From: Chondrus crispus
Taxonomy: Eukaryota; Rhodophyta; Florideophyceae; Gigartinales; Gigartinaceae
Assembly (NCBI RefSeq): GCF_000350225.1
Contig: NW_005179353.1
Location: 124,001-188,000, forward strand
Direction: 5' to 3'
DNA: 64,000 nt
Both the position numbers and the translations under genes were made by a program. Below are positions 56,153 through 64,000 of the stretch, in pieces. The notes beneath the pieces were generated by a model. That model made no database searches, was not told where the DNA came from, and saw only the letters and a list, made by a program, of their open reading frames with translations. Every line of letters begins with the position of its first letter. Positions within the stretch are counted from its first letter, which is position 1.

Positions 56153-56578
56153 CTAATTTTCGAGTCCCACGCTGTCGGGATGGCCCCAGAGCGCGCGATC
56201 GGGGATTCGCATCCGCTTTTTCCGACAGAACCGCACGACCGTGTTGTAGTCGATGTGGTGAGCTGGTTCCCAGGTCGACTCAGCATCGCCGTATCCGTAC
56301 CAGCGTACGCGGAACGTGGGGATCCCGTTCTCCCCGGGGCCGTGCCCTGTCAGCGAGTGCACGAAGTAAGCGTCGGTGGGTTCTCCTGTGCTCGTGACTG
56401 GAGGTAGTGTCTCAGCCAATGGTGAGATAGGTGGTACGCGGAAGGCATTGGGTCGGAACGTGCACTTCGCGGAAAGGCGCGCCGCACCTGACGCGAGGAA
56501 CGCGCGATGGGCGTGGTCGATCGCCAGAGGGGCGGAGGGGACGTCGCGACGAGGCGCAGGTGGCTCCGGAGGGCTCAT
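56153..56578 (-). pseudogene. pol: Element E pol: chromodomain
   Basis: The C-terminal frame shows a chromodomain: YFVHSLTGHGPGENGIP, FRVRWYGYGDAESTWEP, HIDYNTVVRFCRKK. The three aromatic positions expected of a methyl-lysine cage (Y, W, W) are present. It ends at TAG 56153. The link to the integrase is a Pro/Ala-rich stretch with a break, since the integrase frame closes at 56993. Confidence 0.85.
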
Positions 56579-56992
56579 TGTGGGCTCGGGAGCTATTGGA
56601 GGCTCCCTCGCAGTCCGCGAGCGTGTCGCGGGGCGCGTGTCCGATTCTTCCCCAAGCGGCGAGTCCTTCGTTAGCGGCCTTGCGTCCGCCCGCGGGGGGT
56701 GGTCCGCTGTTTCGAGGCGGCTCGCCCCGATTTAAGAGCGGAACCCAGCGAGACGTGCGAGGGCGTCCTCGGTTCCCCTGCCGACGATGATGGCGTCCAT
56801 CAGCCCCGGCGGCCGCGGCATTGCAAGCGCCGGTGTAGCGGGGGTCCCTTCTGAGGGGGTTGCGTCGGGGAAGTTTTCATCTTCCCAGTTTGAGGACCCC
56901 GGTCTCAGCGGGGGATCTGTCACGTTTCTACGCAGCGGGGGAGACCTGACGACCCGGTCGCGAGAGAGCCGGTCCTTCAGTCCCGTCGCACG

Positions 56993-57997
56993 TCAGATGG
57001 TAACGGTGTGGTCGTCCACATGTACGACAGGGAAGGGTCCCTCGGTCCGCGGTGCGAGCTTGTGATTAACCCGGTCCTTTTCCGTGTTCTCCTCGGACCG
57101 TAGCGCGGCCTCGCGGTTCACGAGTACTTGATCCCCCACCCGATAGTCTGGGGTGGGATGGTGTATCCGATTATCGAAATCGTTCTTATACCGCTCCTGT
57201 CTGGCCAGCAAGTTGCGGCTGGCCGTCGACATCAGGCCGCCGAGCCACGCTAGGTAGCGGATCTTGAACTGCGCCCTTGAAGCGGATGGATCCAACAGCG
57301 GCGTTTGTTGGAGTGACAACGGACTCGGGGTCCGGGATAACACCAGGTCGAACGGTCGCATACCGATCATTCTGTTCGCCGTGCAATTATAGCCGTACGT
57401 CAGCGCGTCCGTGTACTGATCCCAGTCACGTTGATTATCGGCGAGGTAATGCCGGAGGGTGGATACCAACGACCGGTTGAATCTTTCCACCTGCCCGTTC
57501 GTTTGAGGGTGATATGCCGTGGTAAACACGCTCTCAATTGAGAGTATCTTGCACACGGCGAGGAAAAACCTCGTGGTGAATTGTCCTCCGTTATCGGAGA
57601 GAAGTTTCACTGGGGCGCCGTATACGAACACCCAGTGGGAAATGAACGCTTGAGCAACCGTTTCAGCGGTAATCCTCTTGAGCAGGACCGTCCTGGTCAG
57701 CTTGGAGTATCTGTCCGTCATCACCAGGAGGTAACGGTTTCCTCTTGGTGTACGGGGAAGCTCGCCGAGAATATGGATGGCGATGTACTTCAGGGGCCCT
57801 GACGGAGGAAACGTCTTCAACTCAGAGTTGTGCTTCCGCAGTTTGATGCGTGCCTTCGCGCAGTCGGGACACATCCTTACGGTCGAGTAGGAGTCCACCG
57901 ACATGCTTGGCCAATAAAACCGCTGTCTTAGCGTATAGAACAATCGCCTGCCTCCCAGGTGGCCGGAGGTGGCGGGATAATGCGACAAGTACAACAA
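56993..57997 (-). pseudogene. pol: Element E pol: integrase
   Basis: HHCC-type zinc region (LSHYPATSGHLGG, MCPDCA), core motifs LLSDNGGQF and NGQVERFN, and the C-terminal domain (YKNDFDNRIHH, GDQVLVNRE, EGPFPVVHVDDHTVTI). The first catalytic residue is changed: IAIHILGEL where the relatives have IDILGEL, so Asp is replaced by His. The enzyme would be inactive even if expressed. Confidence 0.9.
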
Positions 57998-58072
57998 CCT
58001 TTCCCGGAAGGTTGTGGGTACTACGATCTGTTCTACACCGTCGAGGTGGGATTTCCGGCAGACCAGCCCTTC

Positions 58073-58849
58073 CTAATTCACGAAGAATCGGGACCGGCGC
58101 AATTCAGCGAACCCCTCCCCCTTCTCAAGACGGGAAGTCACTTCCTTACACAATGGATCGGAGTGCTGTTCACGAGAGAAGTCTTCGTGGGATATCGCGG
58201 CCATCGAGGCCGGGGGGTCCAGCGAGTAGCAGCCCGCGGAATTTTCGACGTCGGTGGTGTCGTAGGTCTCCTCTTGATGCTGAGGCTCATCTTCGAAATT
58301 CATGACGGAGTAGCAAGGAATTTCTTCGTAGATCGGGACAGTCGTACCCCCCATGGATGGGATACGACTCAGCACATCGGCGAGGCAGTTCTTGATTCCC
58401 TTCACGTAGGTTACGTCGAAGTCATATTCGGCAAGGCGCAAGCGCCACCGGGCAAGTCGGCCACTCCCATCGGCGAGGTTCATCAGCCACCGCAGGGAGT
58501 GGTGGTCGGTGTTGACCGTGAACCGCTCCCTTTCCAGGTATGGGCGGAGCGTCTGTACCGCCCATACGATGGCGAGGCATTCCTTCTCGGTTGTTGAGTA
58601 GTTGCGTTCCGCTGACGAGAGCGTGCGTGACGAATACCCGACGGGGTATCGGTGTCCATCGTCATGGGTCTGCAGTAGTGTGCAGCCCAACTGAGCGTCT
58701 GACGCATCCTTGTCCAGCGAGTATGGGCGCCCCAGTCTCGGGAGTTTTAAGACTGGTGGCGAAATTAAGCACTCCTTCAGTGTGTTGAAGGCTGTGGTCT
58801 GCTCTTCATCCAGATCGGGAAGGACATCCGGCTCTTCTTTTCGGAGCAT
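58073..58849 (-). pseudogene. pol: Element E pol: RNase H
   Basis: Connection and RNase H motifs are well kept: SLDKDASDAQLGCTLLQTHD, YSSRTLSSAERNYSTTEKEC, NTDHHSLRWLMN, GIKNCLADVLSRI. The frame is separated from the RT by a frameshift near 58840 and from the integrase by a stop at 58073. Confidence 0.9.
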
Positions 58850-60137
58850 AGCCGTAAGGGGCGCGCTATCTTGGCGAAATGGTCGACGAAACGTCGGTAG
58901 ACATTACACATTCCCAAGAACGAGCGCAGCTCGGTCTGGGTCCGTGGTTGAGTCGCTTCTGAGAGCGCTTTCACATTCTTTGGGTAGACCTCGAGTTCGC
59001 CCGGTCGAATGATATGACCCAGGTACTCGACAGAGTCCTGAAAAAAGTTGCACTTGTTAAGCTTAAGTGATAATCCCTCCTGCTGCAGAGCACGGAGTAT
59101 TACGTCCACGTCCCTGAGGTGCGTGTCATAATCCTTGGAGAAGATTATGATATCATCCAAGTAGATGAGACAGCTCTTCCAGCGATAGCCTGCGAGGAGG
59201 ATATCCAACATACGTTGAAAAGTGGCCGGGGCGTTCATCAACCCGAACGGCATACGGTTGAACTGATAAGTACCAGAGTGACACGTGAACGTGGTTTTCG
59301 GGCGACCCTCCTCGGCGACTGGTATTGCCAGTACCCGGAGTTACAATCGAGGGTGGAGAAAACCTTGGCTTCGACGAGAGAATCAAGGCACTCGTCCATG
59401 CGAGGGATTGGATACGTGTCTCGCACGGTCAGCGCGTTCAGCCGTCGATAATCGACGCAGAAGCGGAGGCTCCCATCTGATTTGGGTATGAGCACAACGG
59501 GGGACGCCCATTCGGACTTGGAACGATAGATCACCCCATTGGCTAACATCTTGTCCACCGAGGCCTGTTCCGCCTCACGGGCGCTGGGACCAGCTCGATA
59601 GGGCTGAAATCGAAACGGCTTGGCGCCGGGGGTGAGTTCGATGCGATGTTCTGTCGCTCGAACTTCGCCCAAGTTTCCATCCCACATTCCGGCGTTTGGC
59701 GCGAGCATGGTGCGAACCTGCCCTCGCACTTGCGCCGGGAGGTGGTAGAGGGGAACCGCCTCCTGCGGAGGGGATGGCTCTGCTTGGGGGAGGGCTCCGC
59801 GAGGGGGCCTCTCGCCTTGTAGAGGGAGGCTCCCCTCGGAGAATTCCGCGGCTAGGACTGCGTCGAACGGCATCGCGGTGCGCACCATCGCCCGCGAGTG
59901 GGGAGTGACGAAGCCAACAACTTGGTTCTTCGACAAACTCTTGTTGGCGGACGAGAAGTTCGCCACGAGGACCTTGAACCCTTTCAACGGGGTGATGTGA
60001 ACCACCCCGTTGGAGAGAGAGACCCGATGCTTCGCATATAAATGCGGGTTCGCCTCGAGGACCGAGAGTCCAGCCCGTCCACTTGTGACGTATACCCCGG
60101 TCTGGGTGCCGGCCGGGATTTCCACGGCGCGAGACAC
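58777..60137 (-). pseudogene. pol: Element E pol: linker and reverse transcriptase (frameshifted)
   Basis: The first frame (60137-59238) holds the beta-rich linker (GTQTGVYVTSGRAGLSVLEA, VLVANFSS), MWDGNLGEV, SEWASPVVLIPKSDGSLRFC and SGYWQ. A 1-bp loss just after SGYWQ (near 59320) shifts the frame, and RT continues in the other frame as IPVAEEGRPKTTFTC and, to 58777, FGLMNAPATFQRML and the catalytic SCLIYLDDIIIFS. YLDD is intact. A second frameshift follows KIARPL near 58870. Confidence 0.9.
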
Positions 60138-60176
60138 CTTGAGCTTTGGGGAGATCCTCCCTGCTTCTGGGTCGTA

Positions 60177-60777
60177 CTATTGCCCCGACGGAAGGGGAGG
60201 AGCGTTCGCGGCCCGAGACGCCGGTTTCCGGACGATGGGTATCTTGGTGCCATCGTCCAGTTCCACCACCTTCCGCCGTGGGTAGATGGCTTCGACGAAC
60301 TTGTCGTTAAATTCGCACCCCAGTATCACGGGGGCGGCTAATCGTTCACAGACGATGAAGGTACACCTCATGGTGCGGTTACCTAACAGCACCACGAGGG
60401 GGATTTGTCCGCTCGTACGCAATGGTCTCCCATTGGCGTCCGCGATCGTCGGGATTTCACCCGGAATAATCAGCGCTTCCCATCCGGAGGGAAGCGTGTC
60501 GGCACGTACGAAATTGGAGCCAGCTCCTGCATCCAATATTGTGAGCTGGGGCACCAATATCGACGGGGATAATAATCAGCGCTTCCCATCCGGAGGGAAG
60601 CGTGTCGGCACGTACGAAATTGGAGCCAGCTCCTGCATCCAATATTGTGAGCTGGGGCACCAATATCGACGGGGATAATCCAAGGTCTGCGTAGACCTTG
60701 TAATTCCGCCGAGACAGCGCAAGCACTGTCTCGGGATGGCAAACACCCCTTGCAAGCGGGGGGTGTTTCTCCGCCAA
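60177..60777 (-). pseudogene. pol: Element E pol: aspartic protease, disrupted by duplication
   Basis: The domain begins YKVYADLGLSPSILVPQLT and has the active-site loop LDAGAGSNFV (DTGA expected). Its second half reads RTSGQIPLVVLL and LAAPVILGCEFNDKFVEAIY. A 106-bp tandem duplication covers the active-site loop, so it occurs twice and the frame is broken. Apart from this, the layout matches the proteases of A and B. Confidence 0.85.
60465..60676. repeat. Tandem duplication of 106 bp inside the E protease
   Basis: 60465-60570 is repeated as 60571-60676 (both begin AATAATCAGCGCTTCC) with no difference I can see, so the event is recent. As 106 is not a multiple of three, it shifts the frame. 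Confidence 0.95.
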
Positions 60778-60958
60778 GGTCAGCGTAAGGTACCGAGCCG
60801 TTCGGCGTCGGGGTTCCCCTGGGATAGCCCAGTGTGTTTGCGGCCGAGTATCCGGTACCGCTTCTCCGTCTCGGGAGGTCTGGACGATTCCGCCTCCTTG
60901 GACGAAAGATCCGGGGACGTGCCCGTTTTCACCTCAGCTGCTGCGGGCTGAGGTTCTC

Positions 60959-63181
60959 CTAGTTTTTTGGAGGAGGAGGAGCTTCCCCGGGGGGCGGAAG
61001 GGTCCTCGTCTCGGTACCCGCACGCGGCGGCGGCCCGGCGACGGCTTCAGGGTTCATTAACCGGTTCGCCTCGTAACTGAGAAGGGCGACGGCTCGGAGG
61101 TACGCCTCCGGAGGCACTCGGCTCTTTTGGGCCGGGCTCAACTTCTCGTACTGTTGGGGTACGAGGGATACATCCTTCACCTTCATATCGAAGTCCGGGG
61201 AAATGTGATCCGCGACCCGATAGCAGGTGAAGCAGATGATCTGCGGGGACGGAGGTCCTCGCAGATCCCTATGGTAATTACGGGACGTTCTCCCTGGCGG
61301 AAGTCCGCGAAAGCCATCGGCAGGCTCTCGAGCGGGTTGAGACGGCTTGCGTCGGTCGCCGTAAAACAGCGAGTCTCCGTCGTTGAAGGAAGATTCTTCC
61401 GTCGGGAGGGAAGGAGTCCCCCCGACGAGGTCACATTCTGTAGCGAAGTAGTTCTCGGCTCCCCGGGCCGTTTGAAAACTGAGAGGGGGGCCGGTCGACG
61501 ACGACGGGGCGCCATCCAGGGCAGCGAGAACCTGTTTAACTGGGCGGGGCTTCCCGAACTCCACGCGGCGCCCAGAACCGTGCTGGGCCCGGAAGGCGTC
61601 GCCGTGCGAACGCGCATGGGCGATGGTATCCTCGAACGAGGATCGCGGTCGATCCTCGCAAGCTTGTAACACCAGCGGCTTGATCGCGTGGGTGAGCCCC
61701 TCGGTGAATAGGGTCGTCCTCACGTATGCAGAGTGCAAATCCCCGCACCTTCCCAGGGCGGTGGAAATTCGAGTAGCGTACTCGGTTTCCAACTCGCCCG
61801 GCTTCTGGCGTAGCTCCCTCAATGCCGTGAGAGCCCCGCTCGATCTCGAGGTTTGTTGCATACGTGCGTAACAGCCAATTGACGGTGGCGGCCCAGCTCG
61901 CCATCCCGTGAGATGTGCGGTGCAGTCCCCGCTGGGACTCATACGTTTCCTTAGCCGGGGGGCCAGCAGATGGGGTAGGGCCATCAGGGCCATGGCCTCG
62001 GTCATGTTGGCATTGTCAAAATTTTCCTTGCAGCGGGCCAGGAAACTGATAACCTTGATGGGATCTACCCGGCTGAATTTGTACTCCCCCATGACCACGA
62101 GGAGGTACTGCACTCTCTTACGGGTGGTAGCGTATACCCGGTCGTCCAGGGTTGGGTCGGTATCCACGAGGCGGTATGCTCGGTAGTTGCACACACCTCT
62201 GAACCGGTGGTTCGTCGGCTTCCAGACAGAAACCTTTTTCTGTTTGGGGCCGAACGTCGGCGTTGGGGCCGTAAGCGACTCTGAATCGGAATCGGTCTCC
62301 GAGTCAGAGGAGAATGACGAGGACGGGCTCGAGTACCCGTCCGGAGGGTAACCATCCTTTCGTCCTCGGCGACGGTTCGCCATCCGCTCTCTCCGACTGG
62401 GTTTGGACTTTTTTCGTCGTCCACTCCTCTCGTCGTCTGAGCTTCCCCCCGGATCGGGGTTCCCTCCCCGTAAATTCTGGGAAGGTAAATCACCTTCAAG
62501 GTGGATAGGTCCGGCGGAGGCTCCCTCGCGGGAGGCTCCAGCCGCGGTTCGCGACGCCTGCGGATTGGCGGAGAATTGGGGAGCGGTCTCCATGGAGGGA
62601 ACCGGTATCCCCGCGGCTTGCAGCGCCGGCATTGTCACATTGGAAAAGAGCAAGCTCTTATTCAACGGAGGCAACCCCTCAGCGCGAGGGAGAGTAGCTA
62701 CTCCGACTGTAGTCGGAGGCATCACAGCAGCAGTGGCTGGGGTTTGCGTCACCGATCCGCCTTGCGGGCCAGGCGACGGATCGGGGCGGTGCGTCTTCAA
62801 GATGGTAATTTCTCGACGGAGGGCCTTGAGTTCCTCCGCCGTGGCGGTCTCCTCTTGCTTACGCAGGATGGTGGCCTCCTTGGCGCTGGCAGCCATGTCC
62901 GCCTGCCAGGCCTTGGTGAGCACGCCTTCCAGGGTGGTTAAGCGATCGCGTTCTCGCGCGGCTTGTACCTCGGCTTGGGCCGCGATAGTATACTCAATAA
63001 AAGTCTCGAGGTTTCCTCGCAGAGCCGACGGTTGCGCTGCGAGCTTCTCCGCTACAGTATTGAGCGTGAATCTTTCGGCTTCTCGGAGAGCCTCGCGGCA
63101 ACTCCGAGTGATCCACGCCGCAACTGGCGGAGGCAAGTCTCAAGGACGGGTCTCACGGGACGAGTCGGACCTGGATACCAT
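60959..63181 (-). pseudogene. gag: Element E gag
   Basis: The likely start is ATG 63179-63181 (MVSRSDSSRETRP), followed by a TGA at 63140-63142 and then 725 open codons to 60959. N-terminal coiled coil (TAEELKALRREITILKTH), a basic RRKKSKPSRRERMANRRRGR stretch, a Ser/Asp-rich segment, the capsid domain (CNYRAYRLVDTD, ELRQKPGELETEYATRIS), and a degenerate zinc knuckle (ICFTCYRVADHISPDF) with one extra residue and the last Cys replaced by Phe. Within the capsid, about 25 residues near 61845-61910 are in the wrong frame between two compensating indels; the alternative frame gives MASWAATVNWLLRTYATN, the expected motif. Confidence 0.87.
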
Positions 63182-63262
63182 AGCCTTTAGCTTGTCGAAA
63201 CCTGCGGAAACAGAGAGAGAACACCTAGGACCAAAAACGGTAAGGGATAAGGGACACTCCGT

Positions 63263-63284
63263 AGACTTCTACGTCGGGAGACCA
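63263..63284 (-). promoter_or_regulatory. Primer binding site of element E
   Basis: Reading on the minus strand, TTT separates the LTR end from TGGTCTCCCGACGTAG. Fifteen of these 16 bases equal the PBS of element A, so both probably use the same tRNA. Confidence 0.75.
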
Positions 63285-63287
63285 AAA

Positions 63288-63919
63288 TGTGGTGCACTGA
63301 GGGGGAAGGGTTGGATCCCCCTCTGGCAGAGCGCGCGCGTTCGGGGGGCGCGTGTAGGGGATTATCTGGAGACCACCCGTAAGGGACTGGTACGGGGCCG
63401 GGCGCGGAGCGCAGTAGAGAAAGTAAGGGAATAAGTGGGGGAAGTAGAGCCCAGGAGGGACGGAGCGGTAGGGACAGCTGTCGCGCGGAGAGCCGGGAGT
63501 AGCGGGACGACGCGCGCGGTAGAGACAGGAGGGAATCGGGACGCAGATGGCTCGCAGGGTACCGTCGTGGGACGGGGACCGACGCAGGGCTACGAATCCG
63601 TTCCAGAAACCCGAGTTGTAGACCCAAAGCTTCGTGAGGATTTACTTAGGATCGGACGTCGGCTATATACTAGCCGACGTCGGAGCTATAATTAATTAAA
63701 CTAAAAAATACTAAATTAAAGCGACGGCGGCGACGGCCGGAGAAACTCCTCTTGCGGAGGTATGACAAGCCTTACACGTGGGGAATGACACCTGGACACC
63801 GGGGCCTTGATGCCCGGTTACACGTGGCGTGAGGTACACGTGTGTCCCGGAGAAGGACTCGTGCTGGCCGGGGACAGGTGTCCCCCTGGGAAAATGAAAA
63901 GGTGGGTCAGTGCACTACA
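63288..63919 (-). repeat. 5' LTR of element E
   Basis: 632 bp with ends TGTGGTGCACTGA and TCAGTGCACTACA (13-bp inverted ends, one mismatch). It includes a palindromic GACGTCGGCTATATACTAGCCGACGTC block near 63655-63681 that contains a TATATA box, and an AT-rich stretch at 63685-63720. The border is inferred from the ends and the adjacent PBS. No second copy lies in the window. Confidence 0.75.
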
Positions 63920-64000
63920 TGACCCGCGAGGGAGTCACGTTCGACAGAAAAGGCCTGACGCTCCGCTCCGGGGCGGCGCGCTTCGCTACTGCGCTCGAGA
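63920..64000. other. Right flank of element E
   Basis: Eighty-one bases beyond the LTR, too short to identify. The target duplication cannot be checked because the other border is missing. Confidence 0.4.

Larger units (their letters stand above)
53506..63919 (-). mobile_element. Element E: minus-strand chromovirus, 3' LTR missing
   Basis: It contains a 5' LTR (63288-63919), PBS, gag, protease, RT, RNase H, integrase, a chromodomain and an opposite-strand gene. I could not find the matching 3' LTR left of 53506; it may be deleted at the junction with D. Pol is broken by at least three frameshifts and a mutated integrase. Confidence 0.88.

Noticed and set aside
1..64000. tRNA, rRNA, CRISPR arrays, envelope gene
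   Set aside because: No cloverleaf, rRNA-like or regularly spaced repeat pattern was seen. No frame after pol has a signal peptide and membrane anchor that would suggest an envelope protein.

Overview
The window looks like one large nest of Ty3/gypsy-type (chromovirus) LTR retrotransposons. I found no convincing host gene, tRNA, rRNA or CRISPR array. The coding signal is gag, aspartic protease, reverse transcriptase, RNase H, integrase and chromodomain, mostly broken by stops and frameshifts. The organism is a eukaryote with a GC-rich, transposon-rich genome. The integrase and chromodomain style recalls elements annotated in oomycetes, algae and other protists or fungi, but the sequence does not let me name the host.

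Layout. (1) 1-6205 is the 3' part of a plus-strand element, B0: a non-coding accessory region, a gene on the opposite strand (3925-5893), then the 3' LTR. (2) 6206-19410 is a complete minus-strand element, B, inserted into the LTR of B0 with a TATAT target duplication; the rest of that LTR lies at 19411-20153. (3) B0 itself sits in the reverse transcriptase of a plus-strand element, A3, whose pol resumes at 20154-23160 and whose 3' LTR is at 44782-45403. (4) 25198-37592 is a complete, nearly intact plus-strand element, A, inserted into the A3 accessory region with target duplication GCATG. A solo LTR (43025-44067) also interrupts A3. (5) A3 is itself inserted in the pol of a B-like minus-strand element, C (45404-46938). 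(6) 46939-53505 is element D (minus strand), kept as its 3' LTR plus an opposite-strand gene cut by two solo LTRs with perfect 5-bp duplications (ACCCT and CTCAG). (7) About 53506-63919 is element E (minus strand), with 5' LTR, gag, pol, chromodomain and an opposite-strand gene.

The most interesting theme is a recurrent antisense gene (called aORF here). In B0, D, E, A and A3 a long reading frame of about 450-750 codons lies between the end of pol and the 3' LTR, on the strand opposite to gag-pol. Where the 3' LTR is present, the 5' end of the aORF faces it; in B0 and D it starts only about 90-110 bp inside the LTR. The B0, D and E proteins are clearly related to each other, and the A and A3 proteins are clearly related to each other. 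The two sets may be distantly related. I recognise no known domain. In A and A3 the accessory block is bracketed by two copies of a hairpin plus polypurine motif, as if a module had been placed between pol and the LTR.

All positions, repeats and breaks were read by eye. Statements about ancestry, order of insertion and function are inference.
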